A stretch of 29,941 nt of DNA from Christensenella sp. UBA5394 (GTDB lineage: Bacteria > Bacillota > Clostridia > Christensenellales > CAG-138): contig DHOI01000138.1 of NCBI GenBank assembly GCA_002409725.1, positions 1 through 29,941 on the forward strand, given 5' to 3'. Position 1 is the stretch's first letter, and every line of letters starts with the position of its first letter. The notes beneath the pieces were generated by a model, which was given only the letters and a program-made list of their open reading frames with translations, did not search any database and was not told the DNA's origin. Below, piece by piece: positions 1 to 6,696 of this stretch. A program made the position numbers and the translations under genes.

Positions 1-49
1 TATTGATATTCCATCACCTCCCTCTGAAAAGAAAAGAGCCGATTATCAC

Positions 50-640
50 TTACATTTTTAGTGACATCGACTCATCCGGATCATGATATTCATATTCGCC
101 GGTTTCCCCATTGTACAGGTAGCCCTCATCGGCCAGATCCAAGCCGTGAACCTCAGCCGCCAGCTCCAGTGCTTCCTTGGAACCACCGGGAGGGATATGG
201 CTGAATATTTCCTCGCCGTTTTCAAATTCTTTGCGTCCGACATTGTAGCCGAAGTCCTCATCTGCCCATTTCACCTCAAAGCTGGGATCAGGGTACCGTT
301 TAGCCAAGGCTGCAATGATTGGGTCAGGATAGCTCCATGCGGTTTGGAATTCGATATGCTCGCCATCAAATTCCTTTGGGGTATACTCGACATCATAGCC
401 ATAGCTGTTCCACTTGGTTCCCCAATTAGCGGTATTCCAGTCCAGCCAGTTGTTCTTGCCGTACTTGGCGAATTCCTCTTTTCCGAGGTTGCCCTGATAG
501 ATGTTATCCGGCGTAGGAATTACCTTGTTGAAATCGATGCTGCCGAGGCCGATTTCATCATTTTTGATGGCCTCGAACATAGCCCTGACCTTTTCCGGAT
601 CACCGGACACTCTTAAAATATTGGTAACATGATTTGGCAT
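50..640 (-). CDS. YubB-like (ferredoxin-like fold) accessory protein
   Basis: The 196-residue product opens with MPNHVTNILRVSGDPEKV and continues with short stretches such as NWLDWNTANWGTKWNSYGYD and FQTAWSYPDPIIAALA. This layout is typical of the YubB/DUF1281-type ferredoxin-like proteins carried by plasmids, phages and integrative elements; their biochemical role is unknown. I chose the ATG at 640 rather than the GTG two codons upstream because a GGAGG lies nine bases before it, while the GTG is only three bases away. The ATG overlaps the stop of the preceding gene (TAATG), so the two are translationally coupled. The acidic C-terminal tail ends in a Glu/Asp-rich segment. The family call rests on pattern recognition only. 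The location in an AT-richer accessory segment supports a mobile-element origin. Confidence 0.7.
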   Translation of the reverse strand: MPNHVTNILRVSGDPEKVRAMFEAIKNDEIGLGSIDFNKVIPTPDNIYQGNLGKEEFAKYGKNNWLDWNTANWGTKWNSYGYDVEYTPKEFDGEHIEFQTAWSYPDPIIAALAKRYPDPSFEVKWADEDFGYNVGRKEFENGEEIFSHIPPGGSKEALELAAEVHGLDLADEGYLYNGETGEYEYHDPDESMSLKM

Positions 641-1158
641 TAGCACATTCCTCCCATCGTCATGCCAAAGCTGAAAAACTGATTGCCTTTCAGCTTATCC
701 TCCGACTTGATAAAGAAGCGGTTGCTGCTATCCCAAAAGCTGACATACAGCTCACCGTCATATACTTCGATTTCCCTTTGCTCCAGTCCCTCGCCCCAGC
801 CGTCTGAAAATTGTCCGGACAGCCATTCTGTAAGCTCCGCAAGCTCGGAGGGAGAAAGTGTACTGTGGGTTTGTATCTCGGTAACGCCCCACAGCTCGCC
901 ATTCCATTCCTCCACTGAGGGATTGATGCTGTATATCTTTTGGCTAAGATTATCATTGAGGTAAACAGCAAGGCCTCGGTCACCCTCGCCGGGGAGTCCC
1001 TCTTTCTGAATGAGGGCGAGAATTTCATCCTCGTATTCCAAAACCTCACCGAGGGTTAAGTCCTCCGGATAATTATCAAGATCGCCCCACTCATTCTTTC
1101 TGTAGATATGGGGAAAGAGGGGACTGAATAACCGCAGGGTTTGCAGTTCGTTTTTCAC
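640..1158 (-). CDS. Acidic hypothetical protein of integrative-element type
   Basis: I do not recognise a characterised family. The 172-residue protein starts at a GTG (MKNELQTLRLFSPLFPHIY) and is acidic, with several Trp residues and a C-terminal half alternating short beta-like strands (EIEVYDGELYVSFWDSSNRF). No signal peptide or membrane segment is visible. An AGAAAGGA ribosome binding site lies upstream of the GTG. Its stop overlaps the start of the YubB-like gene, so they form a two-gene unit. A hairpin-rich leader (1200-1400) lies immediately upstream. Small acidic proteins of this kind are common cargo of clostridial conjugative elements, but no function can be given from sequence alone. 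Confidence 0.6.
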   Translation of the reverse strand: MKNELQTLRLFSPLFPHIYRKNEWGDLDNYPEDLTLGEVLEYEDEILALIQKEGLPGEGDRGLAVYLNDNLSQKIYSINPSVEEWNGELWGVTEIQTHSTLSPSELAELTEWLSGQFSDGWGEGLEQREIEVYDGELYVSFWDSSNRFFIKSEDKLKGNQFFSFGMTMGGMC

Positions 1159-1192
1159 GGTGCATCTATCCTTTCTTTATGATTTCAGGCAA

Positions 1193-1237
1193 CAAAAAAA
1201 GCGGCTGTGTTTTTCAGTTACGAAGAACACAGCCGCT
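1193..1237 (-). terminator. Rho-independent terminator / attenuator (minus strand)
   Basis: On the minus strand a perfect 12-bp stem (arms 1237-1226 and 1211-1200, AGCGGCTGTGTT) is followed directly by a run of seven T residues. It lies downstream of the histidine kinase gene and 35 bases upstream of the next gene's GTG start. It can therefore end the Bce operon transcript or act as an attenuator in the leader of the two small genes. Confidence 0.8.
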
Positions 1238-1341
1238 TAAAATTGCCCCATAGGGTATTTGCTTTATGAAATTGTGTGCCGGACTGATTCCGGCCTAAAA
1301 AAGAAACATCCCGCTTTCTTCTAAAAAAGTAGGGTGCATCT

Positions 1342-1395
1342 ATGAAAAACGAGGGTCTTGGATTTTTCATTCAAAACCCTCGTCAGGCCTCATAA
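1342..1395 (+). other. Possible 17-codon leader ORF inside repeat copy 1
   Basis: On the plus strand ATG at 1342 opens a 17-residue ORF (MKNEGLGFFIQNPRQAS) closed by TAA at 1393-1395. The same ORF occurs in the second repeat copy with only two base changes in 54. There is an AGGGTG six bases before the ATG that could serve as a weak ribosome binding site. No plus-strand gene follows. The same bases form a terminator-like hairpin when read on the minus strand, so the conservation may reflect RNA structure rather than a peptide. Confidence 0.3.
1349..1383 (-). terminator. Terminator-like hairpin, repeat copy 1
   Basis: On the minus strand the arms ACGAGGGTTTTG and CAAGACCCTCGT pair (one G-T wobble) and are followed by TTTTTC. 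It lies downstream of the kinase stop at 1512. The counterpart in copy 2 has a longer unbroken stem; here one A-C mismatch interrupts its inner end. Confidence 0.6.
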
Positions 1396-1511
1396 ACATT
1401 CAAGTCGCCTATGCTTTATGCAGGAAAGCTGTGATTTGCTCTTTAGACGCCTTTTGGTTTCCATATATGTTGCTTTTCCGCAAGTCGAAGAGGGTAGTCT
1501 TACCCTTTAAT

Positions 1512-2534
1512 CTAAGAATCAATCGTTGGGAAGAGAACAATCATCTCAAAGCCTTTCTGGGGCTGTGAGCAGACCTCCAGCTCAATTTTCAAAGCTTTTG
1601 CCATTTCATTCGCGAGATACAATCCCATGCCGGTTGCCTTTTTTCGGGCTTTACCAGTATCACCGGTAAAGCCTTTTTCAAACAGAAATGGTAAATCCCA
1701 TGGTTGCACCCCGATTCCATTATCCCTGATGCGAAGAATGACGGACCGTTCAGTTTGTTCTGCGGTTAGATGCAGTTCCGGTACTTCTGTATTTTGCGTA
1801 TACGTGACGGCATTACTGAGAATCTGATTGATGATGAACAGCAATCCCCGGCGGTCTGAAAGGATAAAGAGCCGGGGCAATTCTTTGGTGATTCGAAAGC
1901 CTCGTTCATTCAGCAGCGGTTGGTAGTTCTCCAATGCTTCCTCGCAGCATTCTATAAGGGATAGCGATTCAAACAGATAATCCTTTTGTCTGCTCTTGAG
2001 CCTTGCATAGTAGAGCATCTGCTCTACAAATCCCTGCATCTGTGCACGTACATAATCGAGCCGTTGATAGACAGCGAGCGGCAATTCATCTCTGCGGTTG
2101 TCCAGCAGAAAGGTCAGAAGGGAAAGCGGCGTTTTGATCTCGTGTGCCCAAGATTCCACATATTCCTCATAGTCATTCACCTGTGTCATCAAAGTCCGGT
2201 TCGCTTGCTCATTTTCCCGCAGCAGAACCCCGATGTGATGGACAAGCTCACCGTCCCGCCTGCCCACCAACCGCAACAGGTTCGCTTCGGTAATTTCGTC
2301 CGGGTGATTGAGAAACTCCAGAAAAGTTTTTTCGCGCCGTTTTTCCAAACGGCAGGCAAAAAGAAGTGCTATTGAAAACAGCAGCAGCGAACCGAATACA
2401 AGCATAAGCCAAAGCCGGTGAAACGCATCGCTGTCTGAAAGCCACAAAGCCAGAGCGTACAGAAGATTAAGCCCCATAGGGAGCAGAAACCAGACAGCAT
2501 ATTTTTTTAATGTATGCAGGAGATTATTCATCAT
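1512..2534 (-). CDS. BceS-type intramembrane-sensing histidine kinase
   Basis: This is a 340-residue sensor kinase with two closely spaced N-terminal membrane helices (about 12-32 and 41-61) and almost no extracellular loop. That is the hallmark of the intramembrane-sensing kinases paired with BceAB-type transporters, which sense peptide antibiotics through the transporter rather than directly. The phosphoacceptor motif SWAHEIKTPLS places His at 131. The ATP-binding domain shows an N-box around Asn241, DNGIG at 271-275 and TGMGL at 301-305, so the enzyme looks intact. It starts at ATG 2534 behind GGAGGAG and overlaps the regulator gene by 11 bases, so translation is coupled. It is the last gene of the operon. 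The gene is AT-richer than the core genes to the right, consistent with acquisition by transfer. Confidence 0.92.
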   Translation of the reverse strand: MMNNLLHTLKKYAVWFLLPMGLNLLYALALWLSDSDAFHRLWLMLVFGSLLLFSIALLFACRLEKRREKTFLEFLNHPDEITEANLLRLVGRRDGELVHHIGVLLRENEQANRTLMTQVNDYEEYVESWAHEIKTPLSLLTFLLDNRRDELPLAVYQRLDYVRAQMQGFVEQMLYYARLKSRQKDYLFESLSLIECCEEALENYQPLLNERGFRITKELPRLFILSDRRGLLFIINQILSNAVTYTQNTEVPELHLTAEQTERSVILRIRDNGIGVQPWDLPFLFEKGFTGDTGKARKKATGMGLYLANEMAKALKIELEVCSQPQKGFEMIVLFPTIDS

Positions 2535-3210
2535 CTATTTTCTCCTCCGCTGTCAGTCGATAGCCAAGTCCGCGCACCGTCTCGATCTGCTGTACCATTT
2601 CCAGTTCTTTCATTGTCTTTTTCAGCCGGGTCAAATTCACCTGCAAAGCATTTTCATCAATATATTCGGTTGTTCCCCATAGCGCCATGCAGAGTGTTTC
2701 TTTCGTTACAAGCTCATCAGGGTGCGCTAAAAAAGCCGCCAGCAATTTACCCTGATTCTGTGGAAGCACCACAGATTGATCGTGGATATACAGCGTATAG
2801 GTCTGGCTATCCAGTAAAAAGTCCTTACCGGGACGCAGATGTCCGCGCCCCTCATACCGGCGCAGCAGATTGGCAGCACGGGCAAGCAGTCGTTCCTTTC
2901 GGCAGGGCTTTGTCAGGTATTCATCCGCACCCAAATTCAGCGCATGAAGCTCGTCCTTCATCTGATCACGGGAGGTTAGCACCAACACCGGCAGCATTGC
3001 TTTCCGCTTCAGCTCCCGACAAATCTCAAAACCGCTGATTCCGGGTAAATTGATATCCAGTAATACAAGGCCGGGAGCCGCCTGCAGAATATCATCCGTT
3101 ACATGGCCAAATTCTGCAATACAAACGACTGGGTATCCCTCTTTCTCAAAAATCTCACGCAGTTCCTCCCGCATAAAAGGCTCATCTTCTACAATAACAA
3201 TCTTCTTTAT
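2524..3210 (-). CDS. BceR-type response regulator with apparent ATA start
   Basis: This OmpR-family regulator has a receiver domain followed by a winged-helix DNA-binding domain (ETVRGLGYRLT near the C-terminus). The first ATG (3174) would drop the opening beta strand and acidic pocket. In-frame codons upstream encode KKIVIVEDEPF, exactly the conserved receiver N-terminus. No ATG, GTG or TTG lies between that segment and the in-frame stop at 3229-3231, which is the stop of the permease gene. The only initiator-like codon is ATA at 3208-3210, eight bases after a GGAGG. With that start the protein has 228 residues, normal for the family, with acidic residues E8, D9 and E10, phospho-Asp52, Thr79 and Lys101. 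It would control expression of the upstream transporter genes. The start is inferred; a sequencing error or mutated ATG is the alternative. Confidence 0.85.
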   Translation of the reverse strand: MKKIVIVEDEPFMREELREIFEKEGYPVVCIAEFGHVTDDILQAAPGLVLLDINLPGISGFEICRELKRKAMLPVLVLTSRDQMKDELHALNLGADEYLTKPCRKERLLARAANLLRRYEGRGHLRPGKDFLLDSQTYTLYIHDQSVVLPQNQGKLLAAFLAHPDELVTKETLCMALWGTTEYIDENALQVNLTRLKKTMKELEMVQQIETVRGLGYRLTAEEKIDDE

Positions 3211-3228
3211 GGCGGCTCCCTCCTTTCT

Positions 3229-5286
3229 TTATTCTTCTCGACCTGCTTCCATACGTGTCAGGATATACTTTGAGCTGGCTCGTGTCACAACAAGCATATA
3301 TCCGTATTCTACCACACAAAGCAGGAAAAGTATCACAAAAGCGATGCGATAGAGCCCAGGGATGTTTTCGGCCAGATCCGGCGGCAGGAATCCGGAGAAT
3401 AGTGCCCGAACGCCGAACACACTTCCCACTGCTGCAACGACTATTGGCAAAGCAAAAAACCAGCGGATTTGACGATTTGCAGAGAGACAAATCGCCTCAT
3501 AATGACTGCCCAGTCGTACCAGCGTGCGGTAGCGCCGCCCCGTCTTGCGCTGCTGCGTTAGGAATTGCATGCCAATGACGGTATTCGCGATGATGAGGAA
3601 AATGACCGCAAGGTACAGTGTAAGATAGCTGGATGCCACCTGATAAAATAGCTGCCGTCCCATGCTTTGCAGGTAGCTTTCATAGTGAATATCCGTTGCA
3701 TCCAGCTTGTGGTTAATCTGCTGAATGGCTTGCATCCTCCCGTTCTCCTGCACAAACCCGGGAGACAAGGTCGCATCCCAGTAGTGGGTGTACCTTTCCT
3801 CTGCCAATCGGTCAAAGGTCTCATCCGGAACGATGAGGGCAAAGTAAAGCGTTATCGCGCGGTCTGTTACAGGATTTCTGGTCTGTATGGTACCTGTTAA
3901 TTGGAGGCGCTCTCCATTTGCTACTATTTCCGGCTCCTGCGAAAGGACATGGTTTATCAGTTCCGCTTTTTCTCTGTTGGTAAAAGAATCGTAGCCATAA
4001 AGAGCTGCCTGATTGTTATTCAGTGTGATTGGAGGCTCGCCTGCCGCCGCCAAAAGCTGATTATAGCCCGAAAGAGAGATAACATACGGATTGTCAATAT
4101 TGCTGTACGCATTTAAAAGATCTGACCTTGCAGAAGAATCTGCCTGCTGCTCGATCAGTTCCAGCATCTCATCCATATGAATTGCTTCTGCCGGATCGTT
4201 ACTCTCACTGCGCATTTGTCCAATTCTCATATCAAAAACAGATGCAAAGTACTCCTCCAATCCAGCGCTTTTCAGCTTTTCCGGAAGTTCCGATGGATTT
4301 TCTGAATTTTGAAAGGTGTAATCCAGCGTATGGGTATCGTTGCTACCGTAATACAAGGTCATGGAAGCACCGTACCCGAAGCAGCAAAGTGCTGCAAGAA
4401 TTAAAAGAGAGCTGACCGCAAGGGAAAGCGGCTGACCAATTACATTCTCCTGAAGTTGGCGGAACGTGAACACTCCCAGCCCGGATTTGCCACTCTGGCG
4501 CTGTGCCAACATGCCCAGTACCGTTCGCAGGCCATAGAAAAGCAACAGCGTTCCTGCGATTCCAAACGCTAAAGTTATTCCCATAACAGCCAACGAATAC
4601 CATGCTTCGCCGCTGATTGCCAGCAGGTAGGCCGCCGCCAAAAGCAGCACACCCAAAGCCAGCGCAATTCGATACAGGACTGCCGGACGCTGCCTTTTTG
4701 CGCCTTCCGGGGTGGGAGAAAGCAGAGCGCCAATCTCTTTGGATGCAAATTTGCCGCTGAGCAGAAGAAATGCAGCCAACTTAATGAGCACAAACCCCGC
4801 TATCGTCCAAAAAATAGCTGAGAGAGAAACGGCGGACTGGTGTCCCAGAATCCCCATGCCCACCGCCCGCGCAGTAACAAGGCTTATAACCTCAGAAAGA
4901 AGTATCGCCACCGGGATACCGACGACTATGGATACAAGGCTGCTCCACAGATCTTCAGCCAGCAGCATCGTGAACAGCTTGGTACGGCGCATCCCCATCA
5001 TCAGGTACATGCCAAGCTCATGGCTTCGGCGTTCCAGCTGGTACCTGCTTGCAAAATAAATGAGGAAGAAAAGAATGAACAGCGTTACAGCATAAAAGGC
5101 GGGAATTAAGCTTAAAAGCCTATCCACAGCACCGCTCTCCATCTCCCGGAGAAAACCCATAATGTCCTGATTCGGCAGCGAGAGGATGATGTAAAAGGCC
5201 ACGATAGCTGCTAAGAGCGAAAAGAAAAAAAGCCCGTTTTCCCGCCGGTTACGTTTGCTGTTGCGGCGTACCAGGTTAAAGAACAT
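3229..5286 (-). CDS. BceB-type ABC transporter permease (FtsX family)
   Basis: The 685-residue membrane protein has ten likely helices in the BceB arrangement: seven in the first ~310 residues (about 18-36, 58-79, 108-132, 155-177, 205-224, 230-255, 287-307), a large extracytoplasmic domain of roughly 240 residues, then three C-terminal helices. Transporters of this class remove antimicrobial peptides such as bacitracin or lantibiotics from their lipid targets and relay flux to the partner kinase. I start it at ATG 5286 (MFFNLVRRNSKRNRRENG) rather than at the more distal ATG 5379, because a GGGAGGG site precedes it and it matches the family N-terminus. The extra 31 residues would sit inside the ATPase gene. 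It overlaps the ATPase gene by 11 bases. Which peptides it handles cannot be told from sequence. Confidence 0.92.
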   Translation of the reverse strand: MFFNLVRRNSKRNRRENGLFFFSLLAAIVAFYIILSLPNQDIMGFLREMESGAVDRLLSLIPAFYAVTLFILFFLIYFASRYQLERRSHELGMYLMMGMRRTKLFTMLLAEDLWSSLVSIVVGIPVAILLSEVISLVTARAVGMGILGHQSAVSLSAIFWTIAGFVLIKLAAFLLLSGKFASKEIGALLSPTPEGAKRQRPAVLYRIALALGVLLLAAAYLLAISGEAWYSLAVMGITLAFGIAGTLLLFYGLRTVLGMLAQRQSGKSGLGVFTFRQLQENVIGQPLSLAVSSLLILAALCCFGYGASMTLYYGSNDTHTLDYTFQNSENPSELPEKLKSAGLEEYFASVFDMRIGQMRSESNDPAEAIHMDEMLELIEQQADSSARSDLLNAYSNIDNPYVISLSGYNQLLAAAGEPPITLNNNQAALYGYDSFTNREKAELINHVLSQEPEIVANGERLQLTGTIQTRNPVTDRAITLYFALIVPDETFDRLAEERYTHYWDATLSPGFVQENGRMQAIQQINHKLDATDIHYESYLQSMGRQLFYQVASSYLTLYLAVIFLIIANTVIGMQFLTQQRKTGRRYRTLVRLGSHYEAICLSANRQIRWFFALPIVVAAVGSVFGVRALFSGFLPPDLAENIPGLYRIAFVILFLLCVVEYGYMLVVTRASSKYILTRMEAGREE

Positions 5287-6052
5287 TTGCGCTCCCTCCC
5301 CCCAGTTGTGCCATGACTGCAAGGATGCGCTCGTAAAACTGCTCCCGTGTCTCATTCGGTACTTTTCTGCGCAGTTCATGAAAAATGACGCCGTCCTGAA
5401 TAAACAGAATCCGGCTGCAGTAGCTTGCCGCGTTGGAGTCGTGTGTAACCATTAGAATCGTGGTCTGCTGCATTCGGTTGAGGCCGGCCAGCTTTTCCAT
5501 CAAAACACGAGCATTTTTGGTGTCCAGTGCGCCGGTGGGTTCGTCTGCCAGAATGATTTGGGGATTCAGAATCAGCGCCCGGGCCGCAGCCACTCGCTGT
5601 TTTTGGCCTCCGGACATCTGAGAGGGAAATTTATTCATTACACCGGTGATTTCGAGATATTCCGCGAGCTCCCGCAGGCGCTTATTTCCCTCTTTTTCAG
5701 TCACACCATGGATGCCGAGAGGCAAAAGGATATTCTCCTGACCTGTAAGATTGTCCAGCAACTCAAAGTTCTGAAATAAATATCCGATTTCTTTTCCTCG
5801 GTAATCTGCCAGCTTACTGCCTTTGAGCGCACTAACTTCCACACCGTCCATCAAAATATGTCCCGCCGTAGGGCGAATGACTGTGGCGATACAGTTGAGC
5901 AGTGTGGATTTTCCCGATCCGCTGGCACCCATAATGCCAAGGTATTCACCGGGCATCACCGTAAATGAGATGCCGTCCAGAGCTTTTGTTTGATTTTCCT
6001 GTCTGCCATAATATTTTCGCAGAGATTCAATCTCCAGAATTGCCTGTTTCAT
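5276..6052 (-). CDS. BceA-type ABC transporter ATPase
   Basis: This is a 258-residue nucleotide-binding subunit of the MacB/LolD/BceA class. The motifs are complete: Walker A GASGSGKST (42-50), Q-loop Gln94, signature MSGGQ (146-150), Walker B ending in Asp170-Glu171, and the switch His204. It powers the neighbouring permease. The ATG at 6052 is chosen because AGGAGG lies eight bases upstream; an in-frame ATG at 6181 would add 43 residues unlike the family. It is the first gene of the ATPase-permease-regulator-kinase operon, and a promoter with a perfect inverted repeat lies just upstream. The C-terminal tail after residue 225 (HELRRKVPNETREQFYERIL) resembles the extension common in BceA relatives. 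Confidence 0.93.
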   Translation of the reverse strand: MKQAILEIESLRKYYGRQENQTKALDGISFTVMPGEYLGIMGASGSGKSTLLNCIATVIRPTAGHILMDGVEVSALKGSKLADYRGKEIGYLFQNFELLDNLTGQENILLPLGIHGVTEKEGNKRLRELAEYLEITGVMNKFPSQMSGGQKQRVAAARALILNPQIILADEPTGALDTKNARVLMEKLAGLNRMQQTTILMVTHDSNAASYCSRILFIQDGVIFHELRRKVPNETREQFYERILAVMAQLGGGSANVL

Positions 6053-6080
6053 AAAAACAACCTCCTTTGCTTTTGATTTT

Positions 6081-6126
6081 ATTATAACGGAGCAAGACGA
6101 TGAAAAACACTTACATTGCATGTAAG
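6081..6126 (-). promoter_or_regulatory. Promoter of the Bce operon with candidate regulator operator
   Basis: A perfect -10 box (TATAAT, complement of 6081-6086) lies 29 bases upstream of the ATPase start. The -35 region (about 6104-6109) is poor, as expected of an activated promoter. Immediately upstream lies a perfect inverted repeat CTTACAT-TGC-ATGTAAG at 6110-6126. BceR-type regulators bind inverted repeats in this position, so I infer it is the operator of the regulator encoded in the same operon. Confidence 0.65.
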
Positions 6127-6476
6127 GTTTTGGGGGCTCAATAAATGACGGGCGGCTGAATCGTAAATTAAGCGTGAACATTTCCTAAATGAATCGGCCA
6201 TTATATAGGAAACGATTGTTTTGTGTTTCCGTTTTGAATGTTTTTTATAGGAATGTGTGCTAATCTCAACGCAAAATACATGGTTTGCAATTCATCTTCG
6301 TGGGGTAATCCTTTTTCTTAAATTTTGAGCGCAAAGAACGGTTGTGTTTTTCTATAACCAAGAACACATCTATTTAAAGTTACCTATCAGATATATGAGC
6401 TTTATTTGTTTTCCGGACTGATTCCCGCCAAAAACGAGAAACACCCCGCTTTCTTGTTAAAAAGCAGGGTGCATCT

Positions 6477-6530
6477 ATGAAAAACGAGGGTCTTGAATTT
6501 TTCATTCAAAACCCTCGTCAGGCCGCATAA
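6477..6530 (+). other. Possible 17-codon leader ORF inside repeat copy 2
   Basis: ATG at 6477 opens a plus-strand ORF (MKNEGLEFFIQNPRQAA) closed by TAA at 6528-6530. It differs from the ORF in copy 1 at two bases, both changing an amino acid (Gly to Glu, Ser to Ala). No plus-strand gene follows it; the tRNA lies downstream on the other strand. A role as a translated leader is possible but the minus-strand terminator reading explains the conservation at least as well. Confidence 0.3.
6484..6518 (-). terminator. Terminator downstream of tRNA-Leu
   Basis: Read on the minus strand, arms at 6518-6505 and 6497-6484 form a 14-bp stem with one G-T wobble and a seven-base loop, followed by TTTTC. It is 56 bases beyond the tRNA 3' end and is the first strong terminator for tRNA transcripts. 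It belongs to repeat copy 2, so the terminator appears to have been brought in with the accessory DNA. Confidence 0.75.
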
Positions 6531-6573
6531 ACACTGGCTTTTTCAGCCCTGCATCTATTTTGACCTAATCTTC

Positions 6574-6656
6574 TGGTGCGGCTGGCGGGACTTGAACCCG
6601 CATGGTTTCCCGGCAGATTTTAAGTCTGCTGTGTATGCCGATTCCACCACAGCCGC
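6574..6656 (-). tRNA. tRNA-Leu (anticodon UAA)
   Basis: The minus strand gives an 83-base cloverleaf with a 6-7 bp acceptor stem (GCGGCT with AGCCGC), discriminator A and an encoded CCA end (6574-6576). The anticodon stem is GCAGA/TCTGC around loop CTTAAAA, anticodon TAA. The variable arm is long (about 11 bases), typical of leucine tRNAs, and the T-arm is GCGGG-TTCAAGT-CCCGC. It has its own strong promoter. Its 3' end faces the AT-richer accessory region, as expected if that region integrated here. Confidence 0.96.
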
Positions 6657-6667
6657 TTGCCTTCATC

Positions 6668-6696
6668 ATTATACGGGCTGTGGGCGGCCACGTCAA
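6668..6696 (-). promoter_or_regulatory. Sigma-A promoter of tRNA-Leu
   Basis: TTGACG (complement of 6691-6696), a 17-base spacer and TATAAT (complement of 6668-6673) lie just upstream of the tRNA 5' end. The TGA in the -35 box is the stop codon of the iron-ADH homologue (6693-6695). Confidence 0.85.

Larger units (their letters stand above)
1200..1400. repeat. Hairpin-rich repeat, copy 1
   Basis: This ~200-bp segment is homologous and in the same orientation to 6338-6535, with the Bce module between them. By eye the copies agree at roughly three quarters of positions over the outer 140 bases, but almost perfectly over the block from GGGTGCATCTATG to the TAAACA after it. It holds, left to right: a perfect 12-bp inverted repeat (1200-1211 with 1226-1237), a 6-bp GCCGGA/TCCGGC hairpin near 1280-1295, an imperfect CCCGC/GTAGGG hairpin, and a strong hairpin at 1349-1383. 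It fills most of the 353-bp space between the two small accessory genes and the kinase gene. In the remaining 1401-1511 I see nothing recognisable. Confidence 0.8.
6338..6535. repeat. Hairpin-rich repeat, copy 2
   Basis: This copy matches 1200-1400 in the same orientation. The outer hairpin is degenerate here (only TGTGTT/AACACA of the 12-bp stem survives), whereas the hairpins nearer the tRNA are better preserved: a CACCC-GCTTT/AAAGC-GGGTG stem near 6443-6472 and the 14-bp stem at 6484-6518. It ends about 40 bases from the 3' end of tRNA-Leu and occupies much of the 520-bp gap between the ATPase gene and the tRNA. The stretch 6127-6337 shows no gene; it contains only AT-rich sequence with a small GGAAAC/GTTTCC inverted repeat near 6210. 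Confidence 0.8.

Noticed and set aside
83..616. A 177-codon plus-strand open frame opposite the YubB-like gene.
   Set aside because: The minus-strand gene has a good ribosome binding site, coupled upstream gene and family resemblance; the plus-strand frame has none of these.
1228..1238. CACAGCCGCTT here also occurs at 6648-6658 in the tRNA-Leu 5' region, suggesting an attachment site.
   Set aside because: The match is only 11 bases, lies in the 5' end of the tRNA rather than the 3' end normally used, and is one arm of a terminator stem.
3172..3174. ATG at 3174 as the true start of the Bce response regulator.
   Set aside because: It removes the conserved first strand and acidic pocket of the receiver and has no ribosome binding site at the right distance.
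6209..6231. GGAAAC/GTTTCC inverted repeat as a terminator or second operator.
   Set aside because: The stem is only six bases with an 11-base loop and no T-run at a useful distance.
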